A stretch of DNA of 6,462 bases, from assembly GCA_016866895.1 (NCBI GenBank), contig VGKX01000060.1, forward strand, positions 1-6,462, given 5' to 3'. Position numbers and translations under genes: made by a program. The notes under the pieces are model-generated. The model was not told the DNA's origin and ran no database searches. It worked only from the letters and a program-made list of their open reading frames with translations. This document shows positions 1 through 4,635 of the stretch, in pieces (the first letter of the stretch is position 1; every line of letters begins with the position of its first letter). This DNA comes from Candidatus Parvarchaeota archaeon. Lineage in GTDB: Archaea > Micrarchaeota > Micrarchaeia > Anstonellales > VGKX01.

Positions 1-26
1 AAGCCTTCGGAGCAGTTCTTGCCCAT
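1..26 (-). CDS. Possible start of a divergent leaderless gene, cut by the window edge
   Basis: Only eight codons plus two bases are visible, reading MGKNCSEG, so no function can be given. The case is positional. An ATG on the minus strand lies about 26 nt downstream of the centre of a good TATA box (TTTAAATA, minus strand, 49-56), where an archaeal transcript would begin, so translation could start on a leaderless mRNA. A GGGGAGGG stretch also lies upstream, but 12 or more nt from the ATG, which is far for a ribosome site. The gene would be divergent from the 52-aa gene at 166 and share its control region. The alternative is that the window edge is non-coding or belongs to a plus-strand gene ending nearby. 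Confidence 0.3.
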
Positions 27-48
27 GCAAAGTTTTTCCCTCCCCGAA

Positions 49-56
49 TATTTAAA
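49..56 (-). promoter_or_regulatory. TATA box for the divergent left-edge gene
   Basis: The minus strand reads TTTAAATA, a close match to the archaeal TBP site. Its centre is about 26 nt from the ATG at 26, which predicts a leaderless transcript. It lies 15 bp from the first dyad operator, so the same regulator could influence both directions. Confidence 0.4.
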
Positions 57-70
57 CGCTTCGTTTGGTT

Positions 71-92
71 ACATATCGTATGACCGATATGT
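71..92. promoter_or_regulatory. Operator-like dyad 1, directly upstream of the TATA box
   Basis: A perfect inverted repeat, ACATATCG - N6 (TATGAC) - CGATATGT, abuts and overlaps by one base the TATA box at 92-99. A near-identical dyad recurs at 112-133. Both have 8-bp half-sites and 6-bp spacers, as expected for a dimeric helix-turn-helix regulator. Bound here, a protein would cover the TFB recognition element beside the TATA box. The regulator is not identifiable from this window. Confidence 0.6.
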
Positions 93-100
93 TTATATAC
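92..100 (+). promoter_or_regulatory. TATA box of the 52-aa gene
   Basis: TTTATATAC is a near-consensus archaeal TATA box. Its centre (about 95.5) predicts a transcript start near 122, giving a leader of about 44 nt before the ATG at 166. The box lies between two copies of the same dyad. Confidence 0.7.
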
Positions 101-111
101 TTGTCCGGTAA

Positions 112-133
112 ATATATCGCACAACCGATACAT
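112..133. promoter_or_regulatory. Operator-like dyad 2, centred on the predicted transcript start
   Basis: ATATATCG - N6 (CACAAC) - CGATACAT has half-sites that pair at 7 of 8 positions. It shares the core ATATCG-YAYRAC-CGATA with dyad 1, including part of the spacer. Its centre (122.5) coincides with the predicted start of transcription. It is 41 bp from the centre of dyad 1, about four helical turns, so two dimers would sit on the same face of the DNA. This layout fits repression by blocking TBP/TFB and polymerase. Confidence 0.6.
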
Positions 134-165
134 GGCGCAAAGCCGGTTTTCGGAAGGTGAGAGAC

Positions 166-324
166 ATGGCATATGGATGTTGCTGGCCAGGAGGGTGCGA
201 GGCTCCCAGGAATTTCCTGACAAGGGAGGAAAAAATAGGGATGCTCAAGGAGTACAAGGAGTCCCTTGAAAAGGAAGTGAAGGGCCTTGCAGAAAGGATA
301 AAGGAGCTGGAAAAGGCGTCCTAG
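166..324 (+). CDS. 52-aa Cys-rich N-terminus / charged-helix protein (DUF5320-like)
   Basis: The start is fixed by a strong ribosome site, GGTGA at 156-160, five bases before the ATG. The protein has a short N-terminal segment with three cysteines, MAYGCCWPGGCEAP, followed by NFLTREEKIGMLKEYKESL and a highly charged helix ending KELEKAS. The pattern FLTxEEKIxxLKEYKExLEKE, behind a Cys- or Gly-rich head, is one I recognise from small conserved archaeal proteins (DUF5320-type). Their function is unknown to me; a metal- or cluster-binding head on a coiled-coil-forming helix is a fair inference. The gene has its own TATA box, twin operators and a hairpin terminator, so it is an independently regulated single-gene unit. 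Existence as a gene is well supported; the family label is moderate. Confidence 0.85.
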   Translation: MAYGCCWPGGCEAPRNFLTREEKIGMLKEYKESLEKEVKGLAERIKELEKAS

Positions 325-349
325 CGCCTTTTCATTTTTTTCTTTTTTT
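310..349 (+). terminator. Hairpin plus T-tract terminator overlapping the stop codon
   Basis: A perfect 9-bp stem, GAAAAGGCG (310-318) with CGCCTTTTC (325-333), closes a 6-nt loop TCCTAG whose last three bases are the stop codon of the 52-aa gene. It is followed by two 7-T runs (335-341 and 343-349) separated by one C. Oligo-T alone can terminate archaeal RNA polymerase; here the full bacterial-like layout is present. Confidence 0.75.
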
Positions 350-353
350 ATAA
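345..353 (+). promoter_or_regulatory. Weak TATA-like element
   Basis: TTTTTATAA lies at the end of the terminator T-tract. Its centre predicts a transcript start near 375, 20 nt before the ATG at 395. It may be only a by-product of the T-tract. Confidence 0.25.
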
Positions 354-394
354 TCAGATGAGCGTAGGTGGCATTCGACACGAGGGGATTTTTC

Positions 395-562
395 ATGCAA
401 GAGAAGAGGAAACCTAAAAAAAGGGAGCCGCTGCCTGCACCTCAGCCGCCACAGGCCGCAAGTTGGGAGAATAGGACGCGTATAAAGGCAAACATGAGTG
501 GATGCACGCCAGCTTTGGAATTTGCAGCCCACGGCAAGGAAACTGCCGTGTTTGGGATTTGA
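395..562 (+). CDS. Possible small protein, 55 aa, basic Pro-rich N-terminus
   Basis: I do not recognise this protein. It starts with a Lys/Arg-rich stretch (MQEKRKPKKREPL), continues with a Pro/Gln/Ala-rich linker, and ends in an uncharged segment with one Cys and the terminus AVFGI. The ATG follows GAGGGGAT (382-389), one mismatch from the ideal GAGGTGAT, with a 5-nt spacer. A GTG in frame at 368 is less likely because it lacks a comparable ribosome site. Codons (AGG for Arg, AAG/GAG) resemble the neighbours. Against it: no known domain, low-complexity composition, and a 7-bp hairpin near its 3' end that could mean the transcript acts as RNA. Confidence 0.4.
   Translation: MQEKRKPKKREPLPAPQPPQAASWENRTRIKANMSGCTPALEFAAHGKETAVFGI
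530..550 (+). other. Stem-loop at the 3' end of the 55-aa reading frame
   Basis: CACGGCA (530-536) and TGCCGTG (544-550) form a perfect 7-bp stem with loop AGGAAAC. No T-tract follows directly; the first T-rich stretch begins near 581. It could stabilise or terminate the upstream transcript, or be chance. Confidence 0.35.
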
Positions 563-597
563 ATATTGTTTCTGCAACGGTTATTTTCCCAGGACAT

Positions 598-726
598 TTA
601 TTTTCCCCTGGCCTTTTTTTCCCTGCTTTTTTGCCAGCCGTCCTTGAGGCGTGCCAACTTTTGAAGGCTTTGGTATGGATTTTTTCGCGCTTTGCCGACT
701 TTAGTATTATCAGGTTCGTCTTCCAT
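598..726 (-). CDS. Possible small Lys/Arg-rich protein, 42 aa
   Basis: This minus-strand frame reads MEDEPDNTKVGKARKNPYQS and then a basic amphipathic stretch with one Trp, ending EKKARGK. I do not recognise a family. Composition (acidic start, basic helical tail, no rare residues) looks protein-like. The reverse strand gives only an unlikely Phe/Leu-rich translation, which is what a Lys-rich gene casts as its shadow. GTGAT lies shortly before the ATG as a partial ribosome site. No convincing TATA box is seen upstream, which lowers confidence. It would be convergent with the 55-aa frame at 395. Confidence 0.4.
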   Translation of the reverse strand: MEDEPDNTKVGKARKNPYQSLQKLARLKDGWQKSREKKARGK

Positions 727-872
727 GGAAATCACGTATGTTTTTGCTAAATCCGGAATTGTTCAATCTTGAAATTGGATTGAAGAGGGACAGGGGGGGT
801 GAAACCACGAAGGGGGCTGGTTTGGGCATTAGCTCCCATTGGTGAGCACTGGAAAGTTACCGCCTGCGCCAC
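727..872. other. Gene-poor stretch with hairpins and G-runs
   Basis: No convincing protein is seen here on either strand. A 7-bp perfect stem, TTCAATC (762-768) with GATTGAA (778-784), is followed by a G-rich segment (787-826, with runs of 3, 7, 5 and 3 G). Then a hairpin pairs GCTC (832-835) with GAGC (844-847), with CC/GG pairing inside. This could be an untranslated RNA or only spacer. I could not match it to a known RNA class. Confidence 0.25.
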
Positions 873-880
873 TTATAAAC
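873..880 (+). promoter_or_regulatory. TATA box of the AT-hook gene
   Basis: TTATAAAC fits the archaeal TATA pattern and predicts transcription from about 903, giving a leader of about 43 nt before the ATG at 946. Confidence 0.5.
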
Positions 881-945
881 TGTTGACATGCCCAGGATAG
901 ATTGTTGAACCGAAAAATGAAAGCGAAAAAACAGGGGTGTGTAAA

Positions 946-1176
946 ATGGCAAGGGGACGACCAAGAAAGATAAAGGAAACTGTGGCTGAAAATGCGGCTG
1001 CTGGAAAACAGGGGCAAGATGTGGGCGGGGTTGCAACTAATCCGGAAGTGCAAAAAGCCCAGGAAACCTTCCAGGTGAAGCAGGCGGCAGTGCAAGCCCA
1101 TGGAACTTCTCAAGGGCAGCAGCAGGCAAGCGGGCATGAAGCAGCACAAGTGCAGGAAACAAAGGCGCAGCAATAG
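946..1176 (+). CDS. 76-aa AT-hook protein with Gln/Ala-rich tail
   Basis: The N-terminus MARGRPRKIKE contains an AT-hook, a short Arg-Gly-Arg-Pro core that inserts into the minor groove of A/T-rich DNA. The remaining 65 residues are low in hydrophobics and rich in Gln, Ala, Lys, Glu and His, so probably unstructured, ending VQETKAQQ. The ATG at 946 follows GGGGTG (934-939) with a 6-nt spacer; the in-frame GTG at 937 lies inside that ribosome site and is rejected. By inference this is a small DNA-binding or chromatin-associated protein. A single AT-hook binds weakly, so it may act as a dimer or with partners. The gene has its own TATA box and a downstream T-tract. Confidence 0.65.
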   Translation: MARGRPRKIKETVAENAAAGKQGQDVGGVATNPEVQKAQETFQVKQAAVQAHGTSQGQQQASGHEAAQVQETKAQQ

Positions 1177-1204
1177 GCAGCTTAAGCATTGCGAAATTTT
1201 CCTG

Positions 1205-1231
1205 TTTCTTTTTTTTATTTTCTTTTTTTTT
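1205..1231 (+). terminator. Oligo-T terminator after the AT-hook gene
   Basis: T runs of 8 (1209-1216), 4 (1218-1221) and 9 (1223-1231) lie about 30 nt past the stop codon, typical of archaeal termination. A weak 5-bp stem, GCAAT (1170-1174) with ATTGC (1188-1192), spans the stop codon but is not needed. Confidence 0.6.
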
Positions 1232-1316
1232 GAAAATATTTTTCAGGCCCAAATATCTTTTGCGCAAGTTTTTGTCAAACTGGTTTTCGTTGATTGACTT
1301 GAACAGATTAGAAAGA

Positions 1317-1326
1317 TTTAAATATA
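1317..1326 (+). promoter_or_regulatory. TATA box of the CxCxCH protein gene
   Basis: TTTAAATATA is close to the archaeal consensus. Its centre predicts transcription from about 1345-1349. That is either a leaderless start at the ATG at 1345 or a leader of about 30 nt before the ATG at 1378. Confidence 0.6.
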
Positions 1327-1377
1327 AAATCACGAAAAGTTAGCATGTTAACGAACTGGTGGGTTGTTGGTGTTAGA

Positions 1378-1599
1378 ATGATTCATTGCAGCAGATGCTT
1401 CTTGACATTGACAGAATATCCGGACTGCCCGTCAGCCCTTTATGATGACATATGGACCGGAGGGCATGTCCTGTTTTGCCAGTGCGGCTGCCATGGGCAA
1501 AGGAAAGATGAATCGGCAGTGCCTGTATCGGAAGTTTCAGAAATGACTGCAATTTCCATCGCAGCTAAAAGAAAAACAGGGCTCACGGGGCACCATTGA
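1378..1599 (+). CDS. 73-aa putative metal-binding protein (CxxC and CxCxCH motifs)
   Basis: From the chosen start the protein begins MIHCSRCFL, has a further Cys in YPDCPSALYDD, then the cluster HVLFCQCGCHGQ, and ends in a polar, basic tail. Six Cys and at least two His in the first 40 residues suggest a small zinc-ribbon-like fold or metal site; I do not recognise a named family. An in-frame ATG at 1345 would add MLTNWWVVGVR on a leaderless transcript. I prefer 1378 because GGTG (1369-1372) sits five bases before it and the extra codons (GTT GTT GGT GTT) differ from the rest. The gene ends 2 bp from the stop of the convergent MoxR-type gene, with no room for separate terminators. Confidence 0.6.
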   Translation: MIHCSRCFLTLTEYPDCPSALYDDIWTGGHVLFCQCGCHGQRKDESAVPVSEVSEMTAISIAAKRKTGLTGHH

Positions 1600-1601
1600 T
1601 T

Positions 1602-2810
1602 TTACGAACCTGTTTTTTTCCTGATTAGGGAAAGCTGCTCATGGACAAGCTCTCCATAAACGCCGTCTTTTTTTGCGTACTCCTCAAGCCTGTGCAGGCT
1701 GGACTTTGCCTCGTCGGAAATGTGGCCGTTTTGGATGCCCTCAAGTGCCTTGAGAAGAACATGATCCATTGCTTCCCTTGCAATGAGATTTGCCTTTAGC
1801 TGGCCTGCCAAGTCCTCGTAAGCGTCATTGATGTTCTTGAATTTATTCAGGTAGGCAAGCTGGAGCCTCACCCTGTGGCGGATGGCGGGGACGACAAGGC
1901 TTTTTATTTCATCATGCGTCACCTGACTTTTGCCGCGCAGGTATGCAAGCGATTTTGAAAGCGATACCAGAGATAGCACAACGCGGGGGGACGCGGGGGA
2001 GCGATGGTCTATTTTAGGGCAAAACGGGCACAGTTTTGCGCAGTGTTCGTGGGAGGCTGTCGTCTTTGTCGACATTTCACCAAAGGTGCAGAATGACAAG
2101 TCGCGGACAAGCAAGGAAACGTAGCGCAGGATGCTATCAGGCACTTCGACTTTTTCAACCTCTGATTTCATGCCATCAAATTCAGATTCGGTCAGCGGCT
2201 TTGGAGGCTTGATTTGCTTGAGCTGCCCGGAGCCGATTTTGTACAGGTCATGGGACCCGGGGTGCTTCATGACAATGCACAGGTCAAACCTGTCAAGCAT
2301 GGGGGGGAAAACTTCGTTTGTTGCGGAATCCGCATGGTTCATTGTCGCAAACAGGGGGCCGGTTGGAAGCAGCGGCGCCTCGTGCTGGTTGATGTGAAGC
2401 GAGCGCTTGCCCCTTGTGGTGTCCAGCAACTCCATAAGCGAGACTGCTGACTCCGGCGTAAGCCTGTTGAACTCGTCAATGAATTTGAAATAGGCCTTTG
2501 TCCAATTTGACCATTTTACTGCCTCAACCTTTTCAACAAGCAGTTTTTTCAGGTCGACTGGGCCTAGCACTTTGTTGATGTCAAGATTGGGTGTTGCCTG
2601 CAGCTTTGCAAAAGATGAACCGAGCATCTGCGAAATTAATAGAACCGATGTTGTTTTGGAGGTTCCCGGGCTTCCTATGATTATGGCATTTGTAGGGTTC
2701 GGGTTAATGCATGAGGCAAGCATAAGCTCGTTGTTTTCCCTGTTTCCAAGAATCATTGAGTTTAGATATGACAGATAATCCTCAATTTTTATCATGTGCG
2801 TATGCGGCAT
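1602..2810 (-). CDS. MoxR-family AAA+ ATPase with Cys/His insertion
   Basis: This 402-aa protein has Walker A GSPGTSKT (46-53), Walker B FKFIDEFNR (D112, E113), sensor-1 ATMNHAD (N158), LDRFD with the probable Arg finger (172-176), and a lid with ASPRVVLSL and AIRHRVRLQ near 272-315. All fit MoxR ATPases, which form rings and remodel or activate client proteins through a VWA partner. Before the lid lies C241 then HEHCAKLCPFC (254-264) and H269, a possible zinc site not typical of MoxR proteins I know. The start at 2810 has TGGTGG four bases upstream and places Walker A where the family expects it. The in-frame ATG at 2879 adds 23 Lys/Arg/Gly-rich residues, lacks a ribosome site and would overlap the upstream gene by 20 bp. 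It is the second gene of the operon with the VWA protein. Confidence 0.88.
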   Translation of the reverse strand: MPHTHMIKIEDYLSYLNSMILGNRENNELMLASCINPNPTNAIIIGSPGTSKTTSVLLISQMLGSSFAKLQATPNLDINKVLGPVDLKKLLVEKVEAVKWSNWTKAYFKFIDEFNRLTPESAVSLMELLDTTRGKRSLHINQHEAPLLPTGPLFATMNHADSATNEVFPPMLDRFDLCIVMKHPGSHDLYKIGSGQLKQIKPPKPLTESEFDGMKSEVEKVEVPDSILRYVSLLVRDLSFCTFGEMSTKTTASHEHCAKLCPFCPKIDHRSPASPRVVLSLVSLSKSLAYLRGKSQVTHDEIKSLVVPAIRHRVRLQLAYLNKFKNINDAYEDLAGQLKANLIAREAMDHVLLKALEGIQNGHISDEAKSSLHRLEEYAKKDGVYGELVHEQLSLIRKKTGS

Positions 2811-2859
2811 TTTTCCACCATTTTTTCTGCGCAGGCAGCTGTGTCCACTTTTTCCATTT

Positions 2860-4506
2860 CTATTCTTTTTGATACTCATGCAACTGCAGCAGGGCCCTGC
2901 TCAGGTGTTCTTGGGATTTTGCATGGACCACAACGCCGCGAGTTATCTGTGCCAATTCCCTTGCATTTGCTTCCTCACCCATATGGACAAGTGAGATAAG
3001 CCCCTGCCTTAGCGCAAGGGTTACCTGCTGGCTTGGAGCTTTCATATCAGATACCAGGATAATGTTTATGCCAATATGCTGTTGCTTGTATTGGGTTGCA
3101 AGCAGCATGCACGATGAATAGTCAGTTCCCCCGCTTGAATAGTTTGAGTAAAATGATTGCTCAAGGCCCGAGTAGTCTTCAGTGGGCGGGCAGTTTAGCC
3201 ACACGTCGGTGGTAAAGCCCACAATGCCAATTTTTCCACTTTGTATCCTGTGCGCCTCGATTAGGGCAAATGCTGCGACGCATGAGAGGGTTTTTCCCAT
3301 TGAGCCAGAGGTGTCAACAAGAAGAAGCGTTAGGGGCGCCTTTTCAATCGGCTGCCCGTGCCCCCGCTTTTTAACAAGCTGGACTGTCTTGAAGTTCGGC
3401 AAAATCTCCCCTGCCCCTTCAACCAGGCTTTCGCAAACATCAAGGGCTTGGGGGTCATCGCCCAAATCCCAAGACTTGAAGTGTAGAGGGGACACCATGC
3501 CCCCATAAGACTCGCTGGTTGCATGCAAATGAAAGTCAAGCTGCTGCATTGCCTGGGCCTTGAGAAGCTCAAATTCAGGTATTGCGGTTTTTGTTGACTG
3601 CTCAAGGCTTCTTGAAAGAAGCCTCCTGTTTTCCGGGTCAAGGCCTGCAAGGTATGCTGCAAGAGCCTGCCGCTTGTCCTGCACGGATGCGGGATTATAT
3701 TCTTCCTGAACCGGAAGGGACTCGAAGGTTTTTCCTTGCGGCTTTCCGCCAAGCATGTAGCGAACCTGCCTGAATTTTTCCGGCAGTTTTTTTTCTTTTG
3801 GACCCAAAAAACCAAGGCCAATGAGGGCTCGGGCTTTTTCAAAAGCGCCTTTGGCCGCCCCGCTTTTGCTGCCCTGCGCCTTTGGGGAGTAAGACCTGAT
3901 GATTTTGGCGCACTCGTAGGATTTATTGAATAGCTTCAGGGTAGGATTTGTTGCAATGTCAAAATATTTTTTTGCATCCTGCAGTAGGGACAACGATGCA
4001 ATCGAGGAATACGGGCTTGGCCTGCCTGCGCACAGAAAATGGAGGTGGCCTATGAACATTGCAAGGGGCTTGTCTTGGGCGGGAACGTCCACCCAGTTTT
4101 TGGGGCTCAACAATCCCGACGGTGCAAGCGTGACATCAAAGCCCTTGGATGCAATGTAATTGTTTACAATTGTGTCTGAAAGCACATGCGCAAGCTCCTG
4201 CGCAAGTGCGTGGTCTGGCTCTACGGCCAGTGTGCCAGACTCTATTTCTAAAAGTTCCGGATAATTGCGCGGGCACACCTCAAGGTGCGCAAGCTCGTGG
4301 GCAATGATTTTTCTAACATGCTCCCTGCCGCCAATGCGCTCAAACTCCGCCAGGTCAATGGCAAGCTCCAGTAGGCCTGAGGCGGCATCTTGAATTACAC
4401 GGCAGTCCATTAAGCCTGGGGAATCCGATATTTTGGATATTCTTGGATAGTGCATTGAGTGGCGGATTTGCTCAAAATCAGAAATAAGCTCCTTTTCGGA
4501 CATCAT
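2860..4506 (-). CDS. Metallopeptidase-like / von Willebrand A (VWA) domain protein, MoxR partner
   Basis: This 548-aa protein has two recognisable parts. Near the N-terminus, IIAHELAHLEV (HExxH at 70-74), followed by ELAHVLSDTIVNNYI with D111 and N115, resembles the putative metallopeptidase domain found with VWA-like domains in DUF2201-type proteins. The C-terminal part from about 390 is a VWA domain with a complete MIDAS: DTSGS (398-402), Thr461 in SSGGTD, and Asp487 in ILVSDM. The middle (about 200-330) is charged and carries no motif I know. The MoxR-type gene follows directly, so the pair probably acts as ATPase plus substrate-binding adaptor in the cytoplasm. The start is one of two adjacent ATGs (4506, 4503). 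A TTG at 4563 would lie upstream of the transcript start predicted from the TATA box, so it is rejected. No strong ribosome site is seen. Whether the peptidase-like site is catalytic is unknown. Confidence 0.87.
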   Translation of the reverse strand: MMSEKELISDFEQIRHSMHYPRISKISDSPGLMDCRVIQDAASGLLELAIDLAEFERIGGREHVRKIIAHELAHLEVCPRNYPELLEIESGTLAVEPDHALAQELAHVLSDTIVNNYIASKGFDVTLAPSGLLSPKNWVDVPAQDKPLAMFIGHLHFLCAGRPSPYSSIASLSLLQDAKKYFDIATNPTLKLFNKSYECAKIIRSYSPKAQGSKSGAAKGAFEKARALIGLGFLGPKEKKLPEKFRQVRYMLGGKPQGKTFESLPVQEEYNPASVQDKRQALAAYLAGLDPENRRLLSRSLEQSTKTAIPEFELLKAQAMQQLDFHLHATSESYGGMVSPLHFKSWDLGDDPQALDVCESLVEGAGEILPNFKTVQLVKKRGHGQPIEKAPLTLLLVDTSGSMGKTLSCVAAFALIEAHRIQSGKIGIVGFTTDVWLNCPPTEDYSGLEQSFYSNYSSGGTDYSSCMLLATQYKQQHIGINIILVSDMKAPSQQVTLALRQGLISLVHMGEEANARELAQITRGVVVHAKSQEHLSRALLQLHEYQKE

Positions 4507-4569
4507 AATAACGCCAGCACAAAACCCCTGCCCCCCGATTAACAATATTTGATTTTTGCTCAAAAAAAG

Positions 4570-4577
4570 TATATAAA
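4570..4577 (-). promoter_or_regulatory. TATA box of the VWA-MoxR operon
   Basis: The minus strand reads TTTATATA, predicting transcription from about 4547 and a leader of about 40 nt before the ATG at 4506. The surrounding A/T palindromic stretch (4570-4584) also reads TATATAAA on the plus strand, but no plus-strand gene follows. Confidence 0.65.
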
Positions 4578-4590
4578 TTATATAGAGATG

Positions 4591-4635
4591 AAAAAAGAGC
4601 AGAACCCTGAAGAAAAGAAGAGCAAAAGGCCTTTT
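4591..4635 (-). terminator. Probable terminator of the cyclophilin gene
   Basis: Directly after the stop codon the minus strand has the perfect palindrome AAAAGGCCTTTT (4624-4635), then pyrimidine-rich sequence and a 6-T run (4591-4596). The palindrome has no loop, so it is a weak hairpin; the T-rich stretch is the more likely stop signal. It separates this gene from the promoter of the next operon. Confidence 0.4.

Noticed and set aside
52..396. 114-aa minus-strand frame opposite the 52-aa gene
   Set aside because: It runs through the operators, TATA box and terminator of a well-supported plus-strand gene.
332..577. 81-aa minus-strand frame
   Set aside because: It covers the terminator hairpin region and the more plausible 55-aa plus-strand frame; composition is not protein-like.
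502..750. 82-aa plus-strand hydrophobic frame, possibly a membrane protein
   Set aside because: Its Phe-rich part is the reverse of AAA/AAG codons of the 42-aa minus-strand frame, and no ribosome site precedes the ATG.
799..900. 33-aa GTG-initiated plus-strand frame after a G-rich stretch
   Set aside because: Too short, no promoter, no recognisable composition; it runs into the TATA box of the AT-hook gene.
829..1173. 114-aa minus-strand frame opposite the AT-hook gene
   Set aside because: The Leu/Phe/Cys/His-rich translation is what a Gln/Ala/Lys-rich gene produces on the other strand; no promoter or ribosome site was seen.
1231..1245. TGAAAA-TAT-TTTTCA inverted repeat
   Set aside because: A/T-only short stem in a T-rich terminator region; likely chance.
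2811..2879. 23-residue N-terminal extension of the MoxR-type ATPase
   Set aside because: No ribosome site before that ATG, a low-complexity basic sequence, and a 20-bp overlap with the upstream gene; the ATG at 2810 has TGGTGG in front.
3330..3842. 170-aa minus-strand frame inside the VWA gene
   Set aside because: It overlaps a frame with clear domain motifs throughout; its translation is Arg/Ser/Pro-rich and without motifs, so it is a shadow.
4507..4563. TTG-initiated 19-residue extension of the VWA protein
   Set aside because: It lies upstream of or at the transcript start predicted from the TATA box at 4570-4577, while two ATGs follow at a normal leader distance.
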